Shown here piece by piece: positions 35,601 through 49,180 of a stretch of DNA of 64,000 bases. How positions within the stretch are numbered: position 1 is the first letter of the stretch; the number at the start of each line of letters is the position of its first letter. Location of the stretch: positions 27,161 through 91,160 of the forward strand of contig CAJNOP010000282.1 in the NCBI GenBank assembly GCA_905250075.1, written 5' to 3'. This DNA is from Rotaria sp. Silwood1. Lineage: Eukaryota; Rotifera; Eurotatoria; Philodinida; Philodinidae. The notes below the pieces were generated by a model, which did not search any database, was not told where the DNA came from, and saw only the letters and a program-made list of their open reading frames with translations. A program made the translations under genes and the position numbers.

Positions 35601-38600
35601 AATGATCAATCTTTAACACAACATCACATCATTGGTGGTATAACATATGAACAGCCATAACAACATTCATGTCCAAATTTAATACTTACTTTGAGGTAGG
35701 CCACTTCAACCATTATATGGTTGAAAATCATCCAGAAACTGAATGTTCTTAACAAGTATCCCGTTCAGTACATAGTCAGTACGTAAAATTAAAGCCAAAG
35801 TTTATGACATAACTACCAATTTCCTCGTAAGCGAACATCAACAACAATCTATTCTCTCATTTATATCATTAAATGTAAAACAAAGCTTCTCTCGTTATTA
35901 CCAGCAAACATATCATAACAAAAATGAATAAACCTAATAATAGTTTTATTCAAGAATATTGATCATCGACAGGCAACGATTATATGTTACTCAAATACAA
36001 TAGCTCATATACTAGGTGACCATTTTTCACGAAATATCTATCCAAAAAACTTTCTTCGAGTAAAGTCTAGTGTACCATTTACCCATCGTGTATCAATTAT
36101 GCCACCAGTGACTAGTTTCAAGAAATGTTTTCTTCATCTATATATCTCATCGAGAATGCAATCCGAAAGTCCTCAGGTACAGCTATATAACAGAGTCGAT
36201 GACTAGTTTTAATTCTGAGGATAGCTTTGTTCAAATATACCGAACATTCCAGCACTAAATGCATCTAAGAACTATACCATCGACCGTTACATAACAACAG
36301 AATCATTTCAAGCACCAACATACTATTCATTAATATCGTTCTCATTGCCTCAACAAAGGAAGAAAACTTTCCACAATGAAGGTCTACACAAAAATTACAT
36401 AGTAATAACAACGGATCCATTTGCCTTTCCCCATCTCTAAACCAAAAAATACCCAAAACCATCGTGTTACAGGATCCCATCACCAGTAAATCATCCACAG
36501 GAAAATCTCATTTAATTATTTCATTCTTCAGCAATCGAACATTGCGACACAAAAGGTTAAACATTGCATGCCTTACGAATTATCTTAAAGAAGGTTGTAT
36601 TCCATTATTTTACTCTCCACCAATCCAAATTAGCAGACCCAAGGTTCAACAGTCCATGGCACACGAACGATCATAAGCAACGTCATATTCCACTATTTTC
36701 CTCTGTAGCAGCCGATCACAGTAAAACACCAGGTTAGACAGTGCCTCGCATGTGAATCAGCCTAATTAATGACCCATCTGTTTATTTCATTCCGAATCAA
36801 TTCTTAATATCAGAAGACGTTATCACAACAGTGCATGGTATATCAATTATTTCAACTAAGGTCGTCTTCAATTATTTTCTTGCCAAGCGATCTTCAACAT
36901 CAGACGATCTCATCAACCAGTGTATTGTATCTGAATTATCGTGAAGAACGTCGTGTTCTACTACTTCATTGTGAAGCGATCACTGGTCTCCTCAGAGGTC
37001 ATCAAACACTGCATGGCATATGCATTATCCTAATTAATGACGTATTCGTTTATTTCATCGTGAATTGATCGATAATATCAAAAGACGTTATGAAACACTG
37101 CATACCATATGAATTATCCGAATAAAGATTGTGGTCAATTATTTCATTATGACATGATCACTGATATCATAAAAGCTAATCAAAAAGTGCATGCCATATG
37201 AATTTTCCCAAACAAGATAGTGATCAATTATTTCACTGTGACATAATCGCTGATATCATAAAAGCTTATCAAAAAGTGCATGTTATATGAATTTTCCGAA
37301 ATAAGATGGTAGTCAATTATTTCATTGTGACGTGATCGCTAATATCAAAGAAGACAATCAACAGCTGCAAGCCATATGAATCAACCTGAGGAAGGTCGTG
37401 TTCAATTATTTCATTGTGAATCAATCACTAGTATAACAAGATGTTATGAAACAGTACATGCCAAATGAATCACTCTAAGGAATGCCGTGTTCAAAGATTT
37501 CATTGCAAAGCCATCGATAATATCTTAAGAGGTAATCACACTGTGCATGGTATATGGATTTTCCTAACCAAGGTGATGTTCATTTATTTCATTTTGAAGT
37601 AACCCCTCATATCATAAGATGTTATTAAACATTGCACGGGATATGAATTTCTGTAATCAAGGTCTCGTTCAATTACTTCAATGAGAAGCGATCGCTAATA
37701 TCACAAGATGCAACCAAACAGTGTATGGCATATGAATTATCCTAAGGAACGTCGTGTTCAAATATTTCTTTGCGAAACCATTGTTAATGCCATAAGACGT
37801 TATCATACAGTGCATAGCACATGAATTGTTCTAATGAAAGGCGCATTCGTCGATTTCATTGTGAATTAATCGCTGGCATCCCAAGACGTTATCAAACAGT
37901 GCATGGCACATGAATTGTTCTAAATAAAGACGTATTCGTTGATTTCGTTGTGAATCGATCGCTAGTATCACAAGACGCTATGAAACACTGCATGCCATAT
38001 GAATCAACCGGAGTAAGGTCGTGTTCAATTATTTCACTGGAACATGATCGTTGATATCATAACAGCTAATCAAAAAGCGCATGCCACATGAATTTTCCGA
38101 ATAAAGATGGTAGTCAATTATTTCATTGCGACATGATCGCTAATATCATAAAAGACAATCAAAAGACGCATGCCATATGAATTTTCCTAATAAAGACCAT
38201 GTTCAATTACTTCATTCTGAAGTGATCGCTAACATCACAAGACGCAATCAAACAGTGCATGAGATATGAATCATCTTAAGGAGTGTCGTGTGCAAGTATT
38301 TCATTGCGAATCCATCGATAATGTCGTATAAGATAATCACGCTGTGCATGGCATATGGAGTTTCCTAACCAAGGTGATGTTCATTTATTTCATTATGAAG
38401 TGACCCCTATTATCAGAAGACGTTATCAAACATAGCATGACATTTGAATTTCCCTAACCAAGGTCTCGTTCAATTACTTCAATGAGAAGCGATCGCTAAT
38501 ATCACGAGATGCAACCAGCCAGTGCATGGCATATGAATGATCCTAAGGAATGTCGTGTACAAATATTGCTTTGCCAAGCCAACAGTAATATCATAAGAGG

Positions 38601-41400
38601 TAGTTACACTGTGCATAGCAAATGAATTATCCTAAGCAAAATCGTGTTCAACTATTCCATTGTGAGTCCATCGCTAATATCATAAGACGTAATCCAACAG
38701 TACATGGCGCATAAATCGTCTTGAGTAAGGTATTATTCAATTATTCCTTTTGGAAGGCATAGCTAAGATCGCAAGACATTATTGAACATCCCATGGCATA
38801 TGAATTATCTTCAAAAACATGGCGTTCGATTATTTGGTTGTAAAGCGATTGCTAATATCATACAACGTAAATAATACAGCGCATGGCATATAAATTTTTC
38901 TAACCAAGGTGGTGTTTAATTATTTTATTGTGAAGCGATCGCTAACATCACAAGATGTTAGAAAAGAAAGTATGGCATATGAATCAACCTAAGCAAGGTT
39001 GTTTTCAATTATTTCATTGTGAACCGATCGCTAATATCATGAGACGTTATCAAACGCTGCATGGAATATAAATTATCCTAAGTATGATCGTGTTCAATTA
39101 TTTCATTGTGAAGCGATCGCAAACGTCAGAAGACATTATCAAATTGTGTATGGCATATGAATTGTGCCAAAAAAGGTGTTGTTTGACTATGTCATTGTAA
39201 CGCGGTCGCTAACATCAGAAGATTCTATCAAGCAGTGCATGGCAGAAGAATTATCCAAAGCAATATAGTGTTCAAGTAATTCATTGTGAATCCATCGCTA
39301 TCATCAGAAGACCTTATCTAACAGCGCAGGGCATATGATTTGTCCTAAGCAAGAACATGTTCAAGTAATTGATTGTGAATCGATAGCTAACATCGGAAGA
39401 CGTTGTCAAACAGTGCATGGCGTACAAATCACCATAAACAAGGTCGTGTTTATGTATTTGATTGTAAAGTAATCGCTAACATCAGAGAACGCTATCAAAC
39501 AGCGCATGGCATAGGAATCATCCGAATCAACAACGTGTGCAATTATTTGATTGTGAAGTGTCAGCTAACGTCAGAAGACGTTATCAAATAGCGCATGTCA
39601 TAGGAATTGTTCTAAGCAAAATCATGTTCAAATATGTGATTGTAAATTTGTCGCGAACATCAGGATAGGGTATCAAAGCGCGCAATACATAGGAATTATA
39701 CTAAGGAGAGTTGTGTTCATATATTTCATTTTCTCTGGTCACTAACGTAAGAATATGTTTTCCAACGGTGCATTATACATGAATTGCTCTCACGAAGATG
39801 GTGTTCAAGTATCTTATCACGAAGACATGGATCACATCAGACGATGTAATCGAAGAGCGTATGGCATCTGAATTATTCTAAATAAGATCGTGTTCAATTA
39901 TTTGTTACGAAACGACCGACTGCCTCAGAAGATGTAATCAAACAGCTCATGGCATGCGAATTATCGTCAAGAAGATCGTGTTAAATTATTTTGTTGTGTA
40001 GGAATCACGAATATCAGAAGACATAATGTAACAGGACATGGGATGCGAATTATCTGAAGTAAGATAATGTTCAATTATGTTATTGTGAAGCAATTGGTAA
40101 TATGAAAAAACCTTGTCAAACAGTGCATGGAATATGTATCTTGCCAATAAAGGTCGTGTTCAATTATTTGATTTTAAAGCGATGAGTAATATTAGAAAAT
40201 TTAATGAAACAGTGCATGGTATATGAAGTATACTAATGACGGCCGTGTTGAATTATTTTATTGTGAGGCGATCACTGGCATCGGAAGACCTTATCAGCCA
40301 GTGCATCGCATATGAATCATCCTAAAGAAGGTATTGTTCGATTATTTTACTGTGACGCGACCGCTTGTATCATAAGAGGTCATCAAAAAGTGCAGAGCAT
40401 ATGAATTCGTGTAACGAAAGGTGTGTTGAATTATTTCATTGTGAACCGATCGCTAACATTAGAAGACGTTATCAAACAGTACATGGCATATGAATTATCG
40501 CAATTAAGATCGTGTTGAATTATTTCATTGTCAAAGAGTCGGTGTCATGAGACGGTGTAATCAAACTGTACATTGCATTTGAATTATCGTGATAAAGATG
40601 GTGTTCAATTATTTTATTGTGAAGCGACCACTAATGTCAGAAGATGTCATGAAAGAATACGAGGTGTACGAGTTATGCTAACTAAGGTCGTGTCGAATTA
40701 TTTCATTGTTAAATGTTGGATAGCGTGAGAGGACGTAATCGAAATGTGCGTGATATATGAATTATCGTGATAAATATTGTGTTCAGTTATTGCATTGTGA
40801 AGCGATCTCGAACAAGATATGACGTAATCAAACTGTGGGTGGCATATGAATTATTGTCATAAGGATTTTGTTCAATTGTTTGATTGTGAAGCGATCAGTA
40901 ACGGTGAAATACGTGATGAAAGCGTGTATGATATCTGAGTTATCCTAAACAAGGGAGTGTTTAATCATTTCATTGGTATGCGGTCGCGAAAATCATGAGA
41001 CTTATGTAAACACTGCATGACGTATGAATTATCCGAAACAAGGACGTATTCACTTATTCAACTTCGAAGCAATGGCTAAGATCAGAATATCTTATCAGGC
41101 AGCACATTGCATATGAATGATCCTCATGAAAGTGGTGTTCAATAATTTGATTGTGAAGCAATCGCTAACATGAGCAGATGTAATCGAACAGTTGATGGTA
41201 AATGAATTATTTGAACCAGGGGCGTATTCAGTTATTTTTGTTCTGAAGCAATCAGCAGCATCAGAAGACTGAATCAAGTGATGCTTGGCATAGGAATTAT
41301 CTAAATGAAGGTTGAGTTGATTTATGTTATTATCGAGCAAGTAGTAACAATAAAACTTTCGATTGAGTATTGCATGTTTGATGAATTGTTTCAAAATTCT
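35600..41400 (+). repeat. Degenerate tandem array, 89-bp units (left domain)
   Basis: About 60 head-to-tail units. The phrase ATGAATTATCCTAA..AAGG, then TCGTGTTCAATTATTTCATT, GTGAAGCGATCGCTAATATC, AGAAGACGTTATCAAACAGT and GCATGGCAT recurs with a spacing of 89 bp; for example the ATGAATT phrase falls at 37732, 37821 and 37910. Units differ at many positions (often 20-30% by eye), so this is not a young satellite. The core AGCGATCGCT is a 10-bp palindrome in the better-preserved units. The first units (35.6-36.3 kb) are recognisable only loosely, so the left edge is approximate. Because 89 is not a multiple of three, no reading frame is carried across units. Confidence 0.85.
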
Positions 41401-43120
41401 GTTCAGGTGAATCGTGTAATGAAAGGAAGACTTAGCTCTGTTTAGATGAGAGATGATGTTTAAGCGAATGAATTACTGTGACAGTGTTCTGATTCAAGTA
41501 TTTCAACGAGTGATTCTCGCAAGCCAACACTTTTGTGGCAAATTGAGAAGCGCATAGAAATGACATATCTCTATTTTTTATACTTGGAGCGTACTAATCA
41601 ATTACATTATTCGGTTTGAAACGAAGTGTGATACTAGATCACATAATTGATAATCAAATGGATACTGAATCATTCTAAACATGAATACATTCAACTATTC
41701 TTCTATTTTGTTCGAGAATTCTCATGCTTCTTGATGCTCAAGCATTATACACCAAGTATACAACTGCAAATAATATACTAATCAAGTGCTTTATTCATTT
41801 CAAAATAAAGCTTGAGCGTATATCACCTGTTAGAATGCGCATAGGATACGAATCATTTTTACCATGAGTTTGTTCAACTATTTTACTCACATCAGATAGG
41901 ATTCTGCAATTGCGTAGCATGATACGATACGATGAGGTAAATAATTAGCGTCAACAATTGTTCTCTTGAAGTATATCACGATCTTCGAAGCAAAGAATGC
42001 CAGTTCATCCTACCAACAGAAATCACTTGACACATGAGTGGTTCTAATGAGGGCTTTATTCAAAAATATTACTCAACTCGAAGCGAATTGTGTTACTAGA
42101 TTACATCAGCAAAGACCTATTCACAAATGAATTGCTATAACTAGAGGCGCATTCAAGTATATCGCACACTTCGAATTGAAATGTGTCACTCGATCACATC
42201 AGTAAAGACCTATGGACAAATGAATCGTTATAACCAGAGTTCCATCCAAGTATATCACTGATTTTTTAAGTGAAATTTCTCACTCGATTACATCAGCAAA
42301 GACCTATTGACAAATAAATTGTTATAAGCAGAGTTCCATCCTAGTATATCACTCACCTGGAACTGAAATATGCCATTCAATCACATCAGCAGAGACCTAA
42401 TGACAAATATATGGCTCTAAAGAAAACTCCATTAAATTATATCGCTCACTTTGAAAGTGAATCACTCAAACACATCAGCAAAAAGTCTTTTGACAGGCGA
42501 ACAGTTCTAATTAAGGTTCCATCCAAATATAACGCTAGAAAGAACAAAATTTACGTTCAGCTTAGCCGATCAGGATACATGAAGGATGATTAGGTCGAAC
42601 AAAAATTTCGTTCTGATATGTTATTCGTTAACTAAACTACTAAAAATAACACATATTGGTACCCGATACCTAGCGAATGTATCAATCTGAAGAAAAACAT
42701 ATATAACTATATCACTTACTTCAAGTGAACTATGTGATTCGATCACGTTAATAGGTGTCCCTTGATAAACGAATTGCTATTAGCAGTATTCCATCCAACT
42801 ATGTTGTTCACTTCGAAATGAAGTGCGTTACTCCATGACGTCTGGAAAGATCTATTGAAAAACAAATCGTTTCGAGCATAGTTTCATTCTAATACATTAT
42901 TCAAATTCGAGACAAATTATGCCATTAGACTAGTATATAAAAGGCTACATGTTAATTGATTACATTCAACAAAAATTTTATACAAATATTATCTTTGCAT
43001 TCAAACCACTTCGCAGGTACGCCATCGTCAACATTGAAATACTACATGAATGGTTCCCACTAAGAGTCTCTTCAAGTACCTTACTCAGTTTCAAGCGAAG
43101 TGTGCTAATAAATTACTCAA
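41400..43120 (+). repeat. Degenerate tandem array, transitional units (~92-94 bp)
   Basis: This middle segment has units intermediate between the 89-bp and 93-bp types, for example ATGAATCGTTATAACCAGAG, TTCCATCCAAGTATATCACT and CACATCAGCAAAGACCTATT, with starts at 42128, 42220 and 42314 (spacings 92 and 94). Units at 41.4-42.0 kb and 42.6-43.1 kb are the most diverged. It appears to be an old boundary zone between two separately homogenised domains. Confidence 0.7.
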
Positions 43121-46100
43121 CCAATGATAATCTTACAAATGAATCTTTCCGAGCAGGATGCCGTTCAAGAACATTACTCACTCCCAAATGAAGCCTGTCA
43201 CTTGAGCGCGCCAGAAAGATCATTTGACACAATGAATCACTTCCATCAGGGTTTCATTCAAGAATATTACTCACTTGGAAACGCAGTGTGTCAACTGCTT
43301 CAATTAGACACATCTTTTGGCAAAATGAATCCTACTCACCAAGGCTCCATTCAACAACATTACTCACTTCGAAGTAAAGTGTCTCATTTCGTCACGCGAA
43401 AAAGATCTTCTAACAAAATGAATCTTTCAAAATAGGGTCTTAATCAAGAATATGAATCACTTCAAAGCGAAGTGCGTCGCTTGGTCACGCCAGAAACATC
43501 TTCTAATAAAAAGAATCGTGCTCAATAGAATTTTATTCAAGAACATCACTCACTCCGAAACGAACACTGTCACTTGGTAACGCCAGAAAGATCTTTTGGA
43601 TAAAATGAATAGTTGTAAAAAGAATTTTATTTAGAAATTTCGCTCAGTTCCAAACGGACTGCGTCACTTATTCATGCCACAAAAGTCTTTTCGCATAATG
43701 AATTGTTCTGAGGGAGTTCCATTCAAGAATATCACTCACTTTGACACGGGACGAGTTCCTTGGCCACGCCAGCAAGATCTTTTAATATACTGAATCGTTT
43801 TAAGTGGGTTCCATTCAAGAATATTACTAACTGTGAAGCTAACTGTGTCACTGGGTCACGCTAGGAAGATCTTTCGACAAAATGAATCGTTGTGAAAATT
43901 ATTCCTTTCAAGAATATCACTCACATCAAAACAAAGTCTGTCACGTCCTCATGCCAGAACGATCTTGTGACATAATGAATCGTTTTCATAAGAGTAAGAT
44001 CCAAAAATATCACCCACTCAGATACGCAGTATCTCACTTCGCCACACGAGAAAGATCTTCTGACGTAATGGATTGTTGTGATAAAGGTTCCATTCAACAA
44101 TATCACTTACTTTAAATAGAAATGTTTCGCATCGTCACGTGACAAACACTTTTTGACATCCTGAATCATTGTGATAAGAGTTTCATTCAATGGTATCAAT
44201 CACCTTACAGGGCAGTGGCTCATCTCGTTATGTGGGACAAATTTTCTGACAGAATGAATCGTTGTGATGAGGGTTTGGTTCAAGAATATCACTTACTTCC
44301 AACCGATTCATCTCACATCCTCACGTGACGAAGGCTTTTTACATACTGAATCGTTGTAATAAGAGTCTCATTCAAGAAAATCATTCATTTCGAAGCGAAG
44401 TGTGTCATTTCTTCACACCAGAAAAATACTCTGACAAAATGAATAGTACTTATCAGGTTTCCATTCAATAACATCAGTTACTTCACAACGGAATGCATCA
44501 CTTGGTCGCGCAAGAGAGCTCGTTTCACATAATGAATCGTTCGAAGCAGGGTTACATTCAAGAATAGTACACACTTCGCTTCAAAGCGTGGCAATCGGTT
44601 GCGACACAAAGATCCTTTGACACAATGAATCGTTGTGATAAGAGTTCCATTCAGTTAATCATTCGTTTCGAAACGAAGTCTGTCACTTGATCACGAAATA
44701 CAAATTATTATAAAAAATGAACCAGCCTAAGCAGAATTTCATTCAAGAATATGAGTCACTGTGAAAAATCGTATCTCATGGGATCACGCAAGAAGGATCT
44801 ATTGGCAAAGCGCATCGGTCAAAGGACGGTTCCATTCTAGAATACCATTCAGTTTGACAGGAAGTGTGTCACCTTGTCACGTCAAAAAGATCTTTTTGAT
44901 AAAATGAATCCTAGTAAAAAGGGTTCCATTCAACAATGCTGCTCACTTCGTAGCGAAGTATATCAGTTCGGCGCGTAAGGAAGATTTTCTCACGAGATGA
45001 ATCGCTATAAGAAAGATTTCATTCAAAAATGTCACTCCCTTCAAAACGACGTATGTCACTGGGCCACGACAGAAAGATGCTTCGATAAAATGAATCATTC
45101 CAACCAGGGTTCTATTCAAAAATAGCACTCGCTTTGAACAGAGGTGTCTCAATGAGTCATGCTAGAAAGATGCTTCGACAAAGTGTATCGTTGTAAGCAA
45201 GCTTCCATTCAGAAATATCACTCCCTTCCAAGCGAAGTGCGCACTGCGTCATGCGAGAAAGATCCTTCGGCAAAGTGGATCATTGCAAGCAGCGATATAT
45301 TCAAAAATATCAATCCTTTTGAAACTAAGTATGTCACTAGGCCATTCTAGAAAGATCTTTTGACAAATTAATCGTTGAAAGCAGGGTTCCATTCACCTAT
45401 ATGATTCGCATCGAAACGAAGTGTCTCAATGGATGGCGTCAGAAGGATCTTTTGGTAAGATGAATCGTCAGGAGGAAGGTTCCATTCAACAATACCGTTC
45501 ACTTTGAAAGAAACTGTGTCGCCAAGTCATACCTGAATATTCTTCTAAGAAAACGATTCGTTAATATAAGGACCCCATTCAAGCATATCATTTGCGTCGA
45601 AATGAAATATCTCAGTGGATGACGCCAGAAGGATCTTTTGGTAAGATGAATCGTCAAGAGGAGGGCTCCATTCAAGAATACTGTTCACTTTGAAAGAAAC
45701 GGTGTCGCCAAGTCATACCTGAATATTCTTCTAAGAAAACGAGTCGTTAAGAAAACGGCACCATTCAATGATCTCACTCACTTCAAAACGACGCGGGTCA
45801 CTGGGTTACGCAAGAAACATACTCGAATAAAATGAATGGTTGTAACTAACACTCCATTCAGGCATACTGCTCACTTCTGAAGGAAGTATGTCACTTGGTC
45901 ACGTCAGAAAGATCTTCCAGATAAAATGAATTGTTGCAACCAGGGCTCTGTTTAACAATGCCACTCTTTTCGCACCGAATTGTGTCAGCTTGCCACGCGA
46001 GAAAGACCTTCTCACAAACTGAATCGTTAAAATTAGGGTTTTCTTCAAGAATATCAATCACTTCTCAGCGATGTGTATGAGATCATCACGCAGAGAAAGT

Positions 46101-48030
46101 GTTGTGAGAAAATGAATCGCTGTAAAAAGGGTTCCATTCCTGAATCTCACTCGCTTCGAAACTAAGGGTGTTGCTGGTTTAGGCCAGAAAGATCTTTAAA
46201 CAAGATGAATCGTAGTGAGAAGGATTGCATCCAAGAACATCAGTCACTCCGAAAGAAAGTGTGCTACTGGGTTACGCCACAAGGATTTTTAAGAGAAGTG
46301 AATCATTGTAAGAAAGATTCTATTCAAGAATATCGCTCACTTCGAAATGCAGCATGCAACTTGGTCATACGAGGAAAGCGTCTGGACAAAATGAATCGTA
46401 GTAAAGAGAATTGCATCCAAGAACATCAGCCACTCCAAAAAGAGGGTGTTTCATGTGATCACGCTAGAAAAATCTTTTGATAAAATGAATCGTTTATATG
46501 AGGGTTCCGCTCAAAAATGTGGCTCACTTCGAGGTGATGCGTACCACTTGGTCACGCTAGGAAGGTCTTTTGAGAAGATGAATCGTTCTAAGCAGGATTC
46601 CGTTCAAGAGTATAACTCACTTTGAAACGAAGCGTATCAGCAGTTCACGCTAAAAAAATCTTTTGGCAAAATGAATCGGTTACATCAGGATTCGGTTCAA
46701 GAACATGACTCATTTCAAGGCAAAATGTGTCACTAGGTGACGCCAGGAAGATCTTTTGACAAAATGAAGCGTTCTAAGTAGGACACCATTCAAGAATATC
46801 GCTCACTTCGAGACGAAGTACATCACTTGGTGATGAAGCAAAATCTTATGAGAAAATGAGTCGTTGTAAAAACGATTGTATTCCAGAATATCATTCACTT
46901 CGGAAAGAAAGGTGTCTCCTGATCACACTGGAAGTTTCTTCGGATGGGGAGAATTATTGTAATAAGGGTTGCATTCAAGAATATCATTCACTCCAAAAAA
47001 AAAAAGTGCCTCCTAGTCACACTGGAAGTTTCTTCAGACAAAGTGAATCGTTGTAAACAGGGTTGCATTCGAGAGTATTACTGGCTTTAAAGCTAGGTGT
47101 GTGAGTTGATCAAGCTAGAAAGATCCTTTGGGGAAAATGGATAGTTATAAACAATGTTGCGTTCAAGAATGTTATTCACTTCAAAACGAAGTGTGTCAAT
47201 TAATCACACCAGAAAGATCTTTTGAGAAACTGAATCTTTCTAATCAGGGTTGCATGCAAGAATATCACTCACCACGAAACGAAGTGTTCTTTAGTCAGAC
47301 GAGAAACGTCTTTTGGCAAAACAAATTGTTTAAAAAATGGTTATATTCAAGGACTTCACTCACGCCGAAGGGAAGTGGGTCACTTTGTCATGTCGGAAAG
47401 ATCTTCTTAGAAAATGAATAGTGACCACCAGGGTACCATTCAAGAACATCACTAATTGGAAAACGAACTGTGTCACTTAGTCGCGCTTGAAAGGTCATTT
47501 GACAAAGTGAATCGTTCTGATCAGGGTTTCATTCAAGGATATCACTCGTTTAGAAACAAAGTCTATAAGTCGGTCACGGTATAGAGATGTTTGGAAAAAA
47601 TGGATCAATTTAAGCACGATTCAGTTCACGAATGTTATTCACTGCGAGACGAAGTGGGTCACTGGGTGAAGCTTTTAAAGGCCTCTGGACAAAGCGAATT
47701 GTCCTAATCAGGCTCCTATGCGATAATACGATGCACTGCAAAAAGATTTGTCTGACTTCGTTATGTGAGGAAGATCTATTGACGAAATGAATATTCCTAA
47801 TCAGAGAGCCGTTCAAGAATATCACTCACTTCGATGCGAAAGGTATGGTTTGGTCTCCGTTTAGAAAGATCTTTCGAGAAACTGAATCGGTCTAAGGAAG
47901 GTTTCATTCCAGTGTATCGGTCGACTTGGGTTAAAATATACCGTTGATCACACGTGCAGAAAAGTATTGACAAATGAATCGAGCTAATAAATAAAATCCT
48001 GTTCGAATATTTTGGTAGAGTGAAATAATT
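43120..48030 (+). repeat. Degenerate tandem array, 93-bp units (right domain)
   Basis: About 52 units with a regular 93-bp period; the ATGAAT-type phrase lies at 43882, 43975, 44068 and 44161. The consensus reads ATGAATCGTTCTAANCAGGG, TTCCATTCAAGAATATCACT, CACTTCGAAACGAAGTGTGT, CACTTGGTCACGCCAGAAAG and ATCTTTTGACAAA. The first 45 bp align with the 89-bp unit. Two dyads recur: CACTTCGAAACGAAGTG (7-bp stem, 3-base loop) and AAAGATCTTT. Because 93 is a multiple of three, short frames of 31-residue repeats appear on both strands (for example IQEYHSL...ERS.DKMN on the plus strand). These are broken by stops within one to three units, so I do not call a gene. Units decay beyond 47.9 kb. Confidence 0.85.
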
Positions 48031-49180
48031 CAGCTAGATGAATATCACATTTCCTGAGAAGATTTTTAACAGATAAGCATTACAAATCTTCTATTTATTT
48101 ATTAGGTACATGACAGGAATATGGTTCGTTTGAGGGCGCACTGAACAAAAATGGAGAAAATGAATAAAATGAAGAAATAATCTGCTCAGATGTCTACTGA
48201 TGTAGCGTGAAATCTGAATATAATATCTTTGGAGGGACGATCTGAGGACATGTGAACGTATTCAAGTAAATGTCTATTCATCTAAATGAATGACTGTCAA
48301 GAACACATCACAGTTGTTCTTTCCAATAATGGTGACATAATGCGTGTACAGACAGAACAAAGATTCTAGTCGAATATTTCAAGTAATTCGAAGTGGTCCT
48401 CCGACATTGATTAATGGACGAAAGGAAACATCGTATATGACAGTGTTTTAATTGGAGGTGATGGACCTAAATGAATATGATGAATTGTACTTCAATTAAA
48501 AGTCTCCTATACTAGTCAGTATCCTCGTAGTGAGTTGACACTTCAATTTCAGTCCCCTTCTGATTTCTCATATAGAAAACTCTTAATATTTTCAAGGATC
48601 TGGGTGTGTGTTGGTGTGTGGATTCAGTTGGTTTTCAGACGCAGACTCACATCCACACCAGATATGAATATTGAAAAATACAATAGTAACGGAACAGGAC
48701 TATTACGCCTGTACTGTAGCGATTAAGAGACAGATATAACTAATTGAAGGATTTCATTTGACTGTTACGCGGTGTGAAACCTGAAGAGGTGCTCATGTCG
48801 ATATACTAGCTGATCCATTCTAATCTGACCGCTTAGAATGGTAATGATGACGGTAACAGCCAGGAAGAAACTCTACTAACTTCAACTCTAGTATACAGAC
48901 TACAGTAGGGATTTTTGCAGCACTTTATTGATAGGTTTTTGTGAGTGAATGTTACTCAAAATTTTCTGTAAGATGCAAAAAAAATAAAACACTTGTTACG
49001 CTCAATATTTTATAATTTAATGTAAACTTTGTAGTGTGGAATTAGCAATGCATCACTTTTTTTTACGGAATACATAGATATTATTGATCTCATAAGTGGC
49101 AATTTATTACGAGAAGGATTTAAGACTGAAAAATTTTCAGAAAATAGACTGCTCAATTCATGAATATCTATCTTTACTAA
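48031..49180. other. Spacer between the tandem array and the pogo-like transposon
   Basis: No gene is seen. Faint array-like phrases may persist to about 48.4 kb. Foldback copy 5 is at 48.6 kb. Confidence 0.45.
48600..48660. repeat. G-rich/C-rich foldback, copy 5
   Basis: The G-rich arm CTGGGTGTGTGTTGGTGTGT is followed by GGATTCAGTTGG. The C-rich arm is CTCACATCCACACCA. Pairing is imperfect, but the composition and spacing match the other copies. Confidence 0.6.

Noticed and set aside
43124-43435. Plus-strand frame of about 100 codons within the 93-bp array as a gene
   Set aside because: It is a by-product of a repeat length divisible by three; neighbouring units are closed by stops and the opposite strand is similarly open.
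35600-48030. CRISPR array
   Set aside because: Units are contiguous and degenerate over their whole length, with no short conserved repeat alternating with unique spacers, no cas genes, and a eukaryotic context.
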